Source: Providencia heimbachae ATCC 35613
GTDB taxonomy: Bacteria > Pseudomonadota > Gammaproteobacteria > Enterobacterales > Enterobacteriaceae
Assembly: GCF_001655055.1 (NCBI RefSeq)
Contig: NZ_LXEW01000016.1
Span: forward strand, 93,639 to 157,638
Direction of reading: 5' to 3'
Length of the DNA stretch: 64,000 nucleotides
The first letter of the stretch is position 1. Every line of letters begins with the position of its first letter. The notes below the pieces were generated by a model. The model saw only the letters and a program-made list of their open reading frames with translations, did no database searches and was not told where the DNA came from. A program made the translations under genes and the position numbers. This document shows, one piece after another, positions 8,704 through 18,168 of the stretch.

Positions 8704-10302
8704 TTAGAGAACTACGCCTTGACTCGCCAGATACTCATCATAAGTACCTTTAAAATCAATCACTTTATCTTCTCTAATTTCGATAATACGGCTTGCTAGT
8801 GAGCCCACAAATTCACGGTCATGGGATACAAAAATCAGTGTTCCTTCGTACATTTCAAGGGCAAGGTTCAATGATTCGATAGATTCCATATCTAAGTGGT
8901 TGGTTGGCTCATCCATAATAAGCACATTTGGCTGTTGCATCATCAATTTACCAAATAGCATACGGCCTTGTTCACCACCAGATAGAACCGAAACTTTTTT
9001 CTTGATGTCATCTTGGGAGAACAGTAAACGACCAAGAATGCTGCGTACTGCTTGCTCGTCATCCCCTTCGCTTTTCCACTGACTCATCCAATCAAACACA
9101 TTCAAATCAATAGCAAATTCATCCGCATGATCCTGTGCATAATAGCCAATATTGCTATTTTCTGACCACTTAACGGTACCGTTAGTCGCAGCATGCTCAC
9201 CAACCAATGTTTTCAAAAAGGTGGTTTTACCGATACCATTCGCACCGATAACCGCCATTTTCTCGCCAACTTCAAGCAGTAAATTCAAGTTTTTGAATAA
9301 AGGAGCTTTACCATAACCATTGCTCACATCTTCTAACTGAAGCGCGTTACGGAACAGTTTTTTCTCTTGCTCAAAACGAATAAATGGGTTTTGACGGCTT
9401 GATGCTTTTACTTCATCTAATTGAATTTTATCAATTTGACGTGCACGAGATGTCGCTTGTTTGGATTTAGATGCGTTGGCACTAAAGCGGCTAACAAAGG
9501 ATTGTAACTCTGCAATTTGTGCTTTTTTCTTCGCATTATCAGAAACTAAGCGTTCTCTAACTTGTGTCGCCGCAATCATGTATTCGTCATAGTTACCCGA
9601 AAAGAGACGCAGCTCACCATAGTCTAAATCGGCCATATGAGTACAAACGGTATTCAAGAAGTGCCTATCATGGGAAATAATAACCATAGTGCAGTCACGG
9701 TCATTTAGCACTTGCTCCAACCAACGAATGGTATCAATATCCAAGTTATTCGTTGGCTCATCAAGCAACAAAATATCTGGATTTGCAAACAGTGCTTGAG
9801 CCAAGAGAACACGTAATTTCCAACCAGGAGCGACTTCACTCATTGGCCCATAATGTTGCTCAACAGGAATACCAACACCAAGCAGTAATTCGCCAGCACG
9901 AGACTCTGCGCTATAGCCATCCATTTCGCCATAAGCGACTTCAAGATCAGCAACACGGTAGCCGTCTTCTTCGCTCATCTCAGGCAATGCGTAGATACGG
10001 TCACGTTCTTGTTTTACATTCCAAAGCTCAGCATGTCCCATGATAACAGTATCAAGCACGGTAAATTCTTCGAATGCAAACTGGTCTTGGCGTAGTTTAC
10101 CAATACGTTCATTCGGATCTGTCACGCTCACATTACCGGCAGAAGGAATTAAATCGCCACCCAAAATTTTCATGAATGTTGATTTACCTGCGCCATTCGC
10201 GCCAATCAAACCGTAGCGGTTACCCGTTCCAAATTTAACTGAAATATTTTCAAACAGCGGCTTACTGCCAAACTGCATAGTGATATTGTTTGTCGTTAAC
10301 AC
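8704..10302 (-). CDS. ybiT: ABC-F family ATPase YbiT
   Basis: Ribosome-associated ABC-F ATPase of 532 residues, near-identical in layout to E. coli YbiT (530). Two ABC cassettes lack membrane segments. The first has Walker [10 protein letters not shown] near residue 36 and Walker [12 protein letters not shown] near 185. The second has GANGIGKTT near 355, signature LSGGEQG and Walker [12 protein letters not shown]. The linker between them is long and charged ([16 protein letters not shown]), as expected for the arm that reaches the ribosomal E site or the tRNA. ABC-F proteins modulate the peptidyl-transferase state; the exact substrate of YbiT is not settled. It is transcribed alone. Confidence 0.93.
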   Translation of the reverse strand: MLTTNNITMQFGSKPLFENISVKFGTGNRYGLIGANGAGKSTFMKILGGDLIPSAGNVSVTDPNERIGKLRQDQFAFEEFTVLDTVIMGHAELWNVKQERDRIYALPEMSEEDGYRVADLEVAYGEMDGYSAESRAGELLLGVGIPVEQHYGPMSEVAPGWKLRVLLAQALFANPDILLLDEPTNNLDIDTIRWLEQVLNDRDCTMVIISHDRHFLNTVCTHMADLDYGELRLFSGNYDEYMIAATQVRERLVSDNAKKKAQIAELQSFVSRFSANASKSKQATSRARQIDKIQLDEVKASSRQNPFIRFEQEKKLFRNALQLEDVSNGYGKAPLFKNLNLLLEVGEKMAVIGANGIGKTTFLKTLVGEHAATNGTVKWSENSNIGYYAQDHADEFAIDLNVFDWMSQWKSEGDDEQAVRSILGRLLFSQDDIKKKVSVLSGGEQGRMLFGKLMMQQPNVLIMDEPTNHLDMESIESLNLALEMYEGTLIFVSHDREFVGSLASRIIEIREDKVIDFKGTYDEYLASQGVVL

Positions 10303-10640
10303 TTCTATGCCTTACTTAAATTAATCTGTATGTAGTGATACCCGCTATACCTTAAATAATTCGAGCTGCATGAAGGCGTTAAGCGTAGCTATTTCATGAA
10401 GAACTATTTTCGTTCATGCAACACAAACCCGATAGCATGAACATACTGCGCAATACAGGTCGCAAATAGCCACCCTGATTTGAAGTATGACGGGGATAAA
10501 TAGCGGCGCATTATGCCACAACTCGATGCTTAGGTCTCGCAGAGTTTAGTACGTTTTTTAGCACGCCGGGCTAAAACTGGATTTTGATTTGATGTTTTAA
10601 ATAAAAAGATCTGTCCTTATTTTATACTGACCTCTTTATG
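10303..10640. other. Intergenic region with a palindromic-ended repeat
   Basis: This 338-base gap between ybiT and the acetyltransferase holds one copy of the dispersed repeat (10338-10499). The remainder is a short segment with no convincing open frame. Any ybiT promoter must lie in or beside the repeat. Confidence 0.6.
10338..10499. repeat. Dispersed intergenic repeat, copy 1
   Basis: The element starts ATACCCGCTATACC...AATAATTCGAGCTGCATG and ends TTTGAAGTATGACGGGGATA, so its ends are imperfect inverted repeats. It shares these ends and internal blocks with copies at 11141, 46038, 61198 and 62611. At about 160 bp it is the longest copy. Confidence 0.65.
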
Positions 10641-11102
10641 CTAAATTTTAATCCCCATTGTCCGCGTTATTTCTGTTAACCCTTCTCGTTCATAAAATTT
10701 AATCGCTCTACGATTTTGAGAAAGTACAGAAAGTTCCAAGTGACTTAGTTGATTACACTTCGCCCATTCTTTCATTTCATTCAGCAAGTTATGCCCTACT
10801 TTTTCACCTCGAAAATTAGGCTCAACCACCAAATCAAAAACATAAGCAAAGTCTCTAGCTACCATACAATTGAAAGGGGCAGCTGATTGTTTTTGTGCAA
10901 TACAGAAGCCTTTTATCTGTCCTTCAACATCAGCAACAATAAGGTGAAACTTTACGTTATTTATGGCTTCTTCAATAAATTCAGGTTGTTGTTCCGCTGA
11001 CTGTATCCGTTCATTATCCAGCGCAGCCATTTCTGAAAATAATAGTTGGTATAAATCGAGGATCCCATGAAGGTCATTTTTCACTGCTTTTCTTATCTTC
11101 AT
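10641..11102 (-). CDS. GNAT-family N-acetyltransferase
   Basis: A 153-residue GCN5-related acetyltransferase, expected to move an acetyl group from acetyl-CoA to an amine. The N-terminal beta-alpha unit MKIRKAVKNDLHGILDLYQLL is typical. The acetyl-CoA pyrophosphate-binding region lies near FDLVVEPNFRGEKVGHNLL (residues 90-108). The C-terminal segment SVLSQNRRAIKFYEREGL is the family motif for the last strand and helix. The substrate cannot be inferred. GGATAGG precedes the start. It stands alone between two copies of the dispersed repeat. Confidence 0.85.
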   Translation of the reverse strand: MKIRKAVKNDLHGILDLYQLLFSEMAALDNERIQSAEQQPEFIEEAINNVKFHLIVADVEGQIKGFCIAQKQSAAPFNCMVARDFAYVFDLVVEPNFRGEKVGHNLLNEMKEWAKCNQLSHLELSVLSQNRRAIKFYEREGLTEITRTMGIKI

Positions 11103-11140
11103 TTACCTATCCTTAATTTACTGCTGATTTTAATTAATAC

Positions 11141-11264
11141 TATATCCAAAACAATTCAAGTTGCATAAGGCCAGCCAGTATAGTTATCCCGATAGCATAC
11201 GTAATGATATGATTCGAACAGCTAAAAAACTAACGCGTAGGCAACTTGATGTATTAAAAGCATA
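11141..11264. repeat. Dispersed intergenic repeat, copy 2 (diverged)
   Basis: It begins TATATCCAAAACAATTCAAGTTGCA and ends near GGCAACTTGATGTATTAAAAG. It retains the inverted ends and the internal CCCGATAGCATAC block of copy 1 but is more eroded. Confidence 0.5.
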
Positions 11265-11268
11265 AATA

Positions 11269-11844
11269 TTAATCGTATGTTTTTACTGGTGGCGCAATAT
11301 AGGTTTCAAAACGATCTAATAATGCGCTCGGCGTTGTTTCTACAATCGCCATATTTCGATATTTTTCATGTAAAAAACCTTCATCCGCCATTTTATTCGT
11401 CATATCAATTAGTGGCTGCCAGTAGTTATTGATATTGAATAATGCGCAGGGTTTAGTGTGAAGGCCAATTTGGCTCCACGTAAACACTTCCGCATACTCT
11501 TCTAATGTGCCGTACCCACCGGGCAATGCGACAAATGCATCCGCTAACTCGATCATTTTATTTTTGCGCTGATGCATCGTTTCAACTTTATAGAGCTCAG
11601 TGAGGTTTTTATGGGAAATTTCACGCTCTTCAAGTAGTGAAGGAATAACGCCAATCGCCTTACCGCCTAGCGATAAAACGGTATCTGCAATTGTTCCCAT
11701 GATCCCAACACTTGCACCACCATAAACTAACGTGATGTCGCGCTTTACCATCTCTTTCGCAAATTCAATCGCTTGTTGCTTATAAAGCGCATTCGACCCC
11801 ATGCTTGAGCCACAATAAATTGCGATACTTTTAATTTTTCTCAT
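11269..11844 (-). CDS. LOG-family protein (TIGR00730)
   Basis: A 191-residue Rossmann-fold protein of the LOG (lysine decarboxylase-like) family. Members act as nucleoside 5'-monophosphate phosphoribohydrolases, cutting AMP or cytokinin nucleotides at the N-glycosidic bond. The signature PGGYGTLEEYAEVF (residues about 108-121) with its catalytic Glu and the nucleotide-binding start SIAIYCGSSMG are both visible. Length and N-terminus are complete. It is transcribed singly toward the acetyltransferase. The physiological substrate is not shown by the sequence. Confidence 0.85.
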   Translation of the reverse strand: MRKIKSIAIYCGSSMGSNALYKQQAIEFAKEMVKRDITLVYGGASVGIMGTIADTVLSLGGKAIGVIPSLLEEREISHKNLTELYKVETMHQRKNKMIELADAFVALPGGYGTLEEYAEVFTWSQIGLHTKPCALFNINNYWQPLIDMTNKMADEGFLHEKYRNMAIVETTPSALLDRFETYIAPPVKTYD

Positions 11845-12201
11845 CTCTTCCTCATTTTTATTTTATTGTTACTTTTTTTCAAAAAAGCATTATACGGCGC
11901 CGCCTAGGAAGCTCAACAAACATTCTAGCTCATAGTCAATTAATATAAGTGGGTCTTGATGCTACACATATTTTTGTAACCTAATGATTGCTTAGACTTC
12001 ATTACCTTAAATATTATTAGAGACTTCAATAAAGAAATATTAACCCAATGGCTTTTATGACATAATTGGGGCAGAAATATTTGCGTAGCAAAATACCATT
12101 TAGGCGGCGCGGTGTTTCCCTATTATTACTATTTGCAGTTCTTTTAAGACAATCAGCCTGTTTTGTCTACTCGTCACGTATTTTCTGAGGTTTAATTATT
12201 C
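11845..12201. other. Intergenic region upstream of rhtA
   Basis: 357 bases between divergent genes. It must hold promoters for both, but I find no clear operator, riboswitch fold or small ORF. In particular I do not see an MntS-like frame. Confidence 0.5.
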
Positions 12202-13089
12202 ATGTCTGCCAATACAAAAAAGAGCGCATTTCCGCTATTGCCTATAGGGTTGCTATTATTAGCGATGGCCTCTATTCAAAGTGGTGCATCTTTGGCTAAA
12301 ACATTATTTCCAATGATCGGCGCTCCCGGTGTCACTGGATTACGTTTATTACTCGCCACTATCATTTTGTGCACTATTTTTAAACCTTGGCGTTTAAATT
12401 TTAGAAAAAGCTCACTTGTTCCATTACTTGCCTATGGTGTTTCTCTTGGGACCATGAATTACCTTTTTTACCTCTCACTTGAGCGTATCCCTTTAGGTAT
12501 TGCCGTAGCATTAGAATTTACAGGCCCTTTAGCTGTAGCGATGTTTTCATCTCGCCGCCCTATTGATTTTCTGTGGATAGGACTGGTTATTGCCGGCTTA
12601 CTCTTTTTATTACCTATCGGCGATAACATTAATTCAATTGATACCGTAGGTGCGTTATATGCACTTGGTGCCGGTGTGTGTTGGGCAATTTATATTATAT
12701 TTGGCCAGCGTGCGGGAGCCGGTTATGGTGCAGCAACTGTTGCCATTGGTTCATTTATTTCAGCGTTGATCTTCTTCCCAATTGGTTTAATGCAAACGGG
12801 TTTTGAGGTGATGTTTGACCCTGCGATTTTACCGCTAGCGTTAGCCGTAGCGATACTGTCTACCGCGTTTCCGTATACGCTAGAAATGATCGCATTAACC
12901 CGCTTACCTGCTCGTACTTTTGGTACACTGATGAGCCTTGAACCTTGCATGGGCGCATTTTTAGGTATTGTCTTCTTGCATGAACATTTAACTTTAACTC
13001 AGTGGCTTGCCCTGCTTTTCATTGTTTGTGCCTCAATTGGTTCAACATCAACGGCTGTTCCTAAATCAAAAATAGAAAAAGTCACCTAA
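12202..13089 (+). CDS. rhtA: Threonine/homoserine exporter, EamA family
   Basis: Inner-membrane exporter of 295 residues with ten predicted helices in two EamA repeats, the same length as E. coli RhtA. Recognisable blocks are MASIQSGASLAKTLFPMIGAPGVTGLR (residues about 21-47, described by position), LGIAVALEFTGPLAVAMFSS, GVCWAIYIIFGQRAGAGYG and MIALTRLPARTFGTLMSLEP. RhtA exports threonine and homoserine, using the proton gradient. It lies next to dps, as in E. coli. A strong terminator follows. Confidence 0.9.
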   Translation: MSANTKKSAFPLLPIGLLLLAMASIQSGASLAKTLFPMIGAPGVTGLRLLLATIILCTIFKPWRLNFRKSSLVPLLAYGVSLGTMNYLFYLSLERIPLGIAVALEFTGPLAVAMFSSRRPIDFLWIGLVIAGLLFLLPIGDNINSIDTVGALYALGAGVCWAIYIIFGQRAGAGYGAATVAIGSFISALIFFPIGLMQTGFEVMFDPAILPLALAVAILSTAFPYTLEMIALTRLPARTFGTLMSLEPCMGAFLGIVFLHEHLTLTQWLALLFIVCASIGSTSTAVPKSKIEKVT

Positions 13090-13129
13090 TCAAATATTTA
13101 AACGTTTAGTTATTATTTAACGAACTAAA

Positions 13130-13170
13130 AGGGTTAATGAAATTTAAATATTCATTAACCCTATTTTTTT
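13130..13170 (+). terminator. Terminator of rhtA
   Basis: AGGGTTAATGAA and TTCATTAACCCT form a 12-bp perfect stem around 9 bases, followed by ATTTTTTT. Confidence 0.9.
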
Positions 13171-13441
13171 GTAAACATTTCTTCATTTATTTGAAATATT
13201 AGTTTATTACTTTCAATCTAATATAGAGATAATTAAATTCTCACAAAATAGCATTTATTGCATAAAATAATTACCTCAGAGTTATACCCTGAATATTAGA
13301 TAGAGCTTGATGAATAAAGAGTATATCGAGTTCACCTATTAATTTAATCGATTATTACATTATGACAAATTAAATTTGGTGCTCTATAGTAATTAACAGA
13401 TGGAGTTATTAAATAAATTCATATTTAAGAGAGGATGAATC
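13171..13441 (+). promoter_or_regulatory. dps upstream region
   Basis: 271 A/T-rich bases after the rhtA terminator and before dps. The dps promoter must be here. I could not identify an OxyR site or a unique sigma-70/sigma-S -10 with confidence. Confidence 0.4.
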
Positions 13442-13945
13442 ATGAGTACAGCTAAACTATTTAAAACATCTTCAAACGAACTTTTATATACTCGTAACGA
13501 TCTGGAAGATAGCGTAAAATTAGAAACTATTGGTATTTTAAATATCATGGTTATCCATTTTACTGACCTATCCTTAATGACTAAACAAGCTCATTGGAAT
13601 ATGCGTGGACGCAACTTTATTGCCGTACATGAGATGCTAGATGGCTTTAGAACAACCCTCGTTGAACATCTTGATGAATTCGCAGAGCGCGCAGTTCAAC
13701 TGGGTGGTGTCGCTATCGGGACAACCCAAGAGGTCAATAAATTCACATCACTAGAAGCTTACCCGATCAATATTCACAGTGTGCAAGATCATTTAAAAGC
13801 GTTAGCCGATCGCTACGCCGTTGTCGCTAATGATATCCGTAAAGCTATTGATGAAGTTGAAGACGAAGATACTGCGGATATGTTTACCGCCGCATCCCGT
13901 GATATGGATAAATTCTTATGGTTTTTAGAAGCTAATATTGAGTAG
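13442..13945 (+). CDS. dps: DNA-binding ferritin-like protein Dps
   Basis: The 167-residue Dps forms 12-subunit shells that oxidise and store iron with hydrogen peroxide and coat DNA in starved or oxidatively stressed cells. The ferroxidase-site residues are visible: His in [22 protein letters not shown] (around residues 47-68) and Asp/Glu in [13 protein letters not shown]. The N-terminal tail contains Lys residues, as needed for DNA binding in E. coli Dps. AGAGAGGATGA precedes the ATG. Single-gene unit with a hairpin after it. Confidence 0.95.
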   Translation: MSTAKLFKTSSNELLYTRNDLEDSVKLETIGILNIMVIHFTDLSLMTKQAHWNMRGRNFIAVHEMLDGFRTTLVEHLDEFAERAVQLGGVAIGTTQEVNKFTSLEAYPINIHSVQDHLKALADRYAVVANDIRKAIDEVEDEDTADMFTAASRDMDKFLWFLEANIE

Positions 13946-13975
13946 TGTCGTAAACAGAGTCAATTAATTGACCAC

Positions 13976-13997
13976 GAGGCCACAGTAAAGTGGCCTC
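13976..13997 (+). terminator. Terminator of dps
   Basis: GAGGCCAC and GTGGCCTC pair perfectly around AGTAAA. The T content downstream (AACTTATTA) is modest. Confidence 0.65.
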
Positions 13998-14066
13998 AAC
14001 TTATTATCGCTTTGCAATTAATTTATAAAAACTATAACTTATAAAAGCTATAATTGGCAAAAACAA

Positions 14067-14396
14067 TCAATCAACGATAAATAATTTAGCACCTATCTGT
14101 GTTGATGAGCGATGAGCTTCGGCATTATCTGCCACTTGATAGCTAACACCAGGGGTTAATACGAAAGTACGGCCATCATCTAGCTCAGAATGTAATTCGC
14201 CTTCTAAGCACAATAAAATATGCCCTTTCAAACACCAGTGATCCGCTAGATAACCTGCGGAATATTCAACCATACGTACACGAATATCACCAAATTTTGC
14301 TGTCCGCCACAATGCATAACCCTGCTCACCTTGATGCGTCTCAGGTTCAATACTCGCCCAATCAGTTAGCCCGAATGGAATATTATTTATCTGCAT
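14067..14396 (-). CDS. DHCW-motif cupin protein
   Basis: A 109-residue single-domain cupin. The motif seen here is DHWCLKGHILLCLEGEL (residues about 52-68), followed by the second half FVLTPGVSYQVADNAEAHRS with a conserved His. Together they give the usual metal-binding cupin barrel. No reaction is known to me for this family. It starts 26 bases downstream of the dinG stop on the same strand and may be co-transcribed with it. Confidence 0.8.
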   Translation of the reverse strand: MQINNIPFGLTDWASIEPETHQGEQGYALWRTAKFGDIRVRMVEYSAGYLADHWCLKGHILLCLEGELHSELDDGRTFVLTPGVSYQVADNAEAHRSSTQIGAKLFIVD

Positions 14397-14422
14397 TCAG
14401 TGAATCTCTATTATTAATATTG

Positions 14423-16534
14423 TTAATCATCAACCTTGGGTACTTCAGGCTGTTCTATTGGAAATACAGGCAGTGCATTCAATAAACGTTTTCCATAACT
14501 TTTGGTCAACAATCGTTTGTCATAAATAATAATTTCACCATAACATTCATTGCTGCGGATCAACCTTCCCGCTTGTTGGATCAAATTAAATGAAGCGCTC
14601 GGCAAACTTTGCACCTCAAAAGGGTAACGTTTAAGTGATTTGAGCCAATCCCCTTCAGTGATAATGACAGGGTTTGTCACAGGCGGAAATGCGATTTTAT
14701 GAATATGCACCTGAGTTAAATATTCACCTTTTAAATCAAGCCCTTCTGCAAATGATTGTAAGCCAATGAGAGCACTTGATAAGCCTTTATCGATTCTTTC
14801 CCGATGTGTTTCGACTAAACGATAACGCGGTTGATCCCCTTGAACAAGCAATTGCAAACGGAGGTCTTTGACATGTTCTAAAAAGCCTTCCATTGCTCTT
14901 TGGCTGCTAAATAAGATTAACACACCTTTATGGACTTCTTTTATAAATTCACTGCGAAAATAGGTTGCCATTTCCGCAAGATGTTGAGCTTCACTCTGCA
15001 TTGTCGGTTCATATTGCATCTGAGGAATGACTAATTTTCCTTGCTCAATATGATTAAATGGTGAGGTAAGCGTCACAAAACGGTCATCGCTTTTTTCCGA
15101 TAAACCGGTTAATTCCATAAAACGTGAATAGCTATTAAGCGATCTTAACGTCGCTGAGGTGATCACAATATGTGGAATGTTGCGCCACAATAGATATTGA
15201 AGTTGCTCACTCACACGGATCCCAGCACAATGCATAAAGAAACGGGACTGGTTTTTTTCATAACGACGGCTTAACCACTTTGATACTGGCGCACCTGAGC
15301 TTTGATCAAGAGCAGCAAGACGCCAAAGTTTTGCCATACTTTCAAAATACCCCATCGCACGACTTGTGGTTAATATTGAACGATGTAGACGCACAATATC
15401 TTGCTTAGCAGTTTGTTCCGTTAAATCACTCAGTATCGATTCTGCAAGCCCTTTCAAGCTATCTGTTAGCTTAAATAATTCCTGACAGCTGAGCTGCATT
15501 GCTTCAGGTAATATACCTAACGGGAATAGGTATTCAGCCTCTTTTGAAGTTTCTGGCAATAATGCATTCGCTTGCAACGAAAAATCCCGAAACGTTTCTC
15601 TTAATTTCTCAGCATGTTTTTGTAGCCGTTCAGGGTTGGCTAGTTTTGGTGGTTTTGCAGGCCTAAATTGCGCCATATATTGCCCAACATGATGAATAAA
15701 ATTATCAATCTGCCCAGTTAATTGAACCAAGGTAATTTCCCCTTCAACTTCTAGGGCATCTCGTGCGACATCAGGGACGTGGTGGCCTTCATCAAGCACT
15801 AATAACAATTTTTTAGGATCCGGTAAAACAGACTCGCTTTCCATTGCCGCCATAACTAACGCATGGTTAGCAACGACCACATCCGCATCTTCAATTTCAC
15901 GACGAGCAATAAAAAATGGACAGCGCTGATAGAACTGGCAGTTTCGTCCCAAACAGTTCATTTTATCCGTACTGACTTTTCGCCATAAATTGTCACTGAA
16001 CGCTTTTTTATGGTGGTCTCTTAATCCATCCCATAAAAAACTATTAAAATCATTACGTAGTTCTTGGCAAATAGCGCGCTCTTCGCTATTCGCGATTTCT
16101 GTTTTATCTTCAACCAAGAGCATTAAATCAATTTGATCGCCTTCCGCGGCGCAAATCGCTGCCAAATTGCGAGGGCAAACATAACGGGCTCGCCCAAATG
16201 CCCCTGTAAATTTCAAATCAGGAATGATCTTGCTCAGTAGCGGTAAATCTTTGCTAAAAATTTGATCTTGTAATGCCACATTAGCCGTACTCACCACTAA
16301 CGTTTTATTTTCTTCACGCCCAACAGCAATACCGGGTATCAAATACGATAACGTTTTACCCACTCCCGTCGGCGCTTCAATCACCAAATGACGCCCCTCT
16401 TCATCGGCTAAATTTTTAGCCACTTCCGCTATCATTTGGCGTTGTGCATCACGAGGTACAAACCCGTCAATTTGTAGTGATAAACCTTTATACCACTGAG
16501 TTATTTGTTCTTTTATTTTATTAGACAGAGACAT
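14423..16534 (-). CDS. dinG: ATP-dependent DNA helicase DinG
   Basis: Iron-sulfur superfamily 2 helicase (5'-3') of the XPD group, 703 residues (E. coli 716, which has a longer basic tail). Walker A is EAPTGVGKTLSY near residue 50 and the DEAH-type box is DEGHH near 245. The Fe-S cluster cysteines lie between them, in RYVCPRNL and MNCLGRNCQFYQRCPFF. C-terminal helicase motifs include LIGLQSFAEGLDLKG and NLIQQAGRLIRS. It acts on R-loops, G-quadruplexes and stalled forks. E. coli dinG is LexA-regulated, but I find no clear CTG-N10-CAG box upstream here. Confidence 0.94.
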   Translation of the reverse strand: MSLSNKIKEQITQWYKGLSLQIDGFVPRDAQRQMIAEVAKNLADEEGRHLVIEAPTGVGKTLSYLIPGIAVGREENKTLVVSTANVALQDQIFSKDLPLLSKIIPDLKFTGAFGRARYVCPRNLAAICAAEGDQIDLMLLVEDKTEIANSEERAICQELRNDFNSFLWDGLRDHHKKAFSDNLWRKVSTDKMNCLGRNCQFYQRCPFFIARREIEDADVVVANHALVMAAMESESVLPDPKKLLLVLDEGHHVPDVARDALEVEGEITLVQLTGQIDNFIHHVGQYMAQFRPAKPPKLANPERLQKHAEKLRETFRDFSLQANALLPETSKEAEYLFPLGILPEAMQLSCQELFKLTDSLKGLAESILSDLTEQTAKQDIVRLHRSILTTSRAMGYFESMAKLWRLAALDQSSGAPVSKWLSRRYEKNQSRFFMHCAGIRVSEQLQYLLWRNIPHIVITSATLRSLNSYSRFMELTGLSEKSDDRFVTLTSPFNHIEQGKLVIPQMQYEPTMQSEAQHLAEMATYFRSEFIKEVHKGVLILFSSQRAMEGFLEHVKDLRLQLLVQGDQPRYRLVETHRERIDKGLSSALIGLQSFAEGLDLKGEYLTQVHIHKIAFPPVTNPVIITEGDWLKSLKRYPFEVQSLPSASFNLIQQAGRLIRSNECYGEIIIYDKRLLTKSYGKRLLNALPVFPIEQPEVPKVDD

Positions 16535-16702
16535 AAATTATGCTAATGACCGAATATGAAAGGTAAGATAACCGAATGGGCTACTGATGCAAAAATGAAA
16601 AGCTTATTTTGCCAACCGCTTCGCAAAACTACTGTATTAAAACCCATTATACATTAAAAGTGGAAAGCCTTTCGCAGAACTACACAAAAATCTGCTTTTA
16701 AC

Positions 16703-16730
16703 TTGTTTGCAACAACCATATGGTTATACT
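16703..16730 (+). promoter_or_regulatory. Promoter for the small ORF at 16764
   Basis: TTGTTT (16703-16708) and TATACT (16725-16730) are separated by 16 bases, a good sigma-70 arrangement. It would start transcription about 25 bases before the small ORF. It could also serve sseA. Confidence 0.55.
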
Positions 16731-16763
16731 TTGTATTCTTTAATTGAATGTAGGCTATAAAAA

Positions 16764-16925
16764 ATGAAAACAGTAGCAATCGCAATATGCGCTTTATTTG
16801 CTTTAGGCTCAGTCGGTGGCATTGTCTTGGCTGGCATGAATATTTATACCCGCTCCACCACACCATTAGAGCAAGGGCAGCCCCAAACTCAATCCTTGCT
16901 GCCTACACCAAACCAGATGCAATAA
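16764..16925 (+). CDS. Small single-helix membrane protein (53 aa)
   Basis: An open frame encoding 53 residues beginning MKTVAIAICALFALGSVGG. One hydrophobic helix of about 22 residues follows the lone Lys. A short periplasmic-type tail rich in Pro, Gln and Thr ends in PTPNQMQ. It has a plausible sigma-70 promoter but only a weak ribosome site (TAGG). It lies 39 bases upstream of sseA on the same strand. Function is unknown. It could instead be an uncleaved signal peptide of a small secreted peptide. Confidence 0.55.
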   Translation: MKTVAIAICALFALGSVGGIVLAGMNIYTRSTTPLEQGQPQTQSLLPTPNQMQ

Positions 16926-16964
16926 TCTCATTAAATAATTTATCAACCAGGACGGAGATAGCTT

Positions 16965-17804
16965 ATGTACAACGACTATTTTGTTACACCACAATGGTTA
17001 AACACGCATTTATTTGATGCAAATATCATTGTACTTGATGCTTCGTCTCCCCCTCCAACTGCACCGTATGATTGCTATCAAAAATACCTTGAAGAGCACA
17101 TCCCAAGTGCACAATTCTTTAATCAAGATGAAGTCGCCGATAAATCATGTGACCTGCCGCATATGCTTCCTGACGCTAAAACCTTTAATCAAGCGGTTGG
17201 TGCTATGGGAATTGATAATCATAGCCAAGTTATCATTTACGCCCAGAATAATTTATTTTCAGCACCTAGAGCTTGGTGGACATTTACCACAATGGGCTGC
17301 AAAAACGTCAAAATTCTCGCGGGCGGCATAGAGGCATGGAAAGCGGCAGGGTTTGAAATACAGTCTGGTAATGTTACACCACCAGCAGAAAAAACGTTTA
17401 ATGCAACACGTAAAGACAGTAATGCCTTAAACCAAAATCAAGTCCTTGAGATAGTTAAACAAGGTAATATCCAAATTATAGATGCTCGGGCAGCACCTCG
17501 ATTTTTAGCGCAGGCACCTGAGCCACGCCCGGGCTTGCGTATGGGGCATATACCCGGAAGTAAAAACGTCCCTTGGGATCTCCTCGTCCAACAAGGTGAA
17601 TTTAAATCACCAGAACAATTAAAAGCTATTTTTGCTCAGCAAGGTGTCGATATTCATGCGCCTTCCGTCACGACTTGTGGTTCTGGTATGACAGCTGCGG
17701 TTGTATTAATGGCATTAACCCTACTGGGTAATACCAATGTACGCTTATATGATGGCTCTTGGGCGCAGTGGGGGCAAGATAACGGCCTACCTATTGAAGC
17801 TTAG
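16965..17804 (+). CDS. sseA: 3-mercaptopyruvate sulfurtransferase
   Basis: Two-domain rhodanese-fold enzyme (279 residues) that moves sulfur from 3-mercaptopyruvate to thiols or cyanide. The N-terminal inactive rhodanese domain contains SAPRAWWTFTTMGC. The C-terminal catalytic domain carries DARAAPRFLAQAPEPRPGLR and the active-site loop CGSGMTA near residue 237 with the nucleophilic Cys. The loop differs from the E. coli CGSGVTA by one conservative change. GGACGGAGATA precedes the ATG. It may be co-transcribed with the small membrane ORF upstream. Confidence 0.93.
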   Translation: MYNDYFVTPQWLNTHLFDANIIVLDASSPPPTAPYDCYQKYLEEHIPSAQFFNQDEVADKSCDLPHMLPDAKTFNQAVGAMGIDNHSQVIIYAQNNLFSAPRAWWTFTTMGCKNVKILAGGIEAWKAAGFEIQSGNVTPPAEKTFNATRKDSNALNQNQVLEIVKQGNIQIIDARAAPRFLAQAPEPRPGLRMGHIPGSKNVPWDLLVQQGEFKSPEQLKAIFAQQGVDIHAPSVTTCGSGMTAAVVLMALTLLGNTNVRLYDGSWAQWGQDNGLPIEA

Positions 17805-17825
17805 TTTACCGAGTTCCGTTAAAAA

Positions 17826-17876
17826 TAAAGGCTGCAATTTTATATGATATGACGTCATATAAAATTGCAGCCTTTA
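17826..17876. terminator. Long perfect inverted repeat / bidirectional terminator
   Basis: A 22-bp perfect stem (17826-17847 with 17855-17876) surrounds a 7-base loop between the convergent sseA and YeaQ-family genes. Its arms begin TAAAGGCTGCAATTTTATAT. The length and perfection exceed what a simple terminator needs. Confidence 0.8.
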
Positions 17877-17919
17877 TAAAATTCATAAAATGTACCGCTA
17901 ACTCTCTGTAACGAGTTAG

Positions 17920-18168
17920 TTACCTTGCAAAAATACCCGCTAAAAAGAGCACCACAATTGCACCGATAACAGCAACGACAAAGCTACCAAAGTTGAAACC
18001 ATCAACCTTGCCTTTGCCAAAGAAAGTACTGATATAACCACCGACAACCGCACCAACAATCCCCAGAACGGTAGTCATAATGAACCCCATTTGATAGGTT
18101 CCAGGCATGAGCCATTTAGCTAAAACACCCGCAATCAGACCAAAAATAATCCAAGCAATAACACCCAT
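17920..18168 (-). CDS. YeaQ/YmgE (GlsB/Tag) family membrane protein
   Basis: An 82-residue protein with three hydrophobic, Gly-rich helices (GVIAWIIFGLIAGVLAKWLM; TTVLGIVGAVVGGYI; FVVAVIGAIVVLFLAGI). This is the layout of the transglycosylase-associated YeaQ/YmgE family of small stress-related inner-membrane proteins. The family name does not mean it has transglycosylase activity. GGAGGCG lies just before the ATG. Monocistronic. Confidence 0.88.
   Translation of the reverse strand: MGVIAWIIFGLIAGVLAKWLMPGTYQMGFIMTTVLGIVGAVVGGYISTFFGKGKVDGFNFGSFVVAVIGAIVVLFLAGIFAR

Noticed and set aside
9753..10043. Plus-strand frame inside ybiT
   Set aside because: Antisense shadow of a highly conserved gene with no ribosome site; the same applies to the other long antisense frames such as 49518-50156 inside modB.
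16535..16763. LexA box expected upstream of dinG
   Set aside because: Only CTG-N10-CAT type partial matches (for example near 16631) are present; no CTG-N10-CAG could be found.
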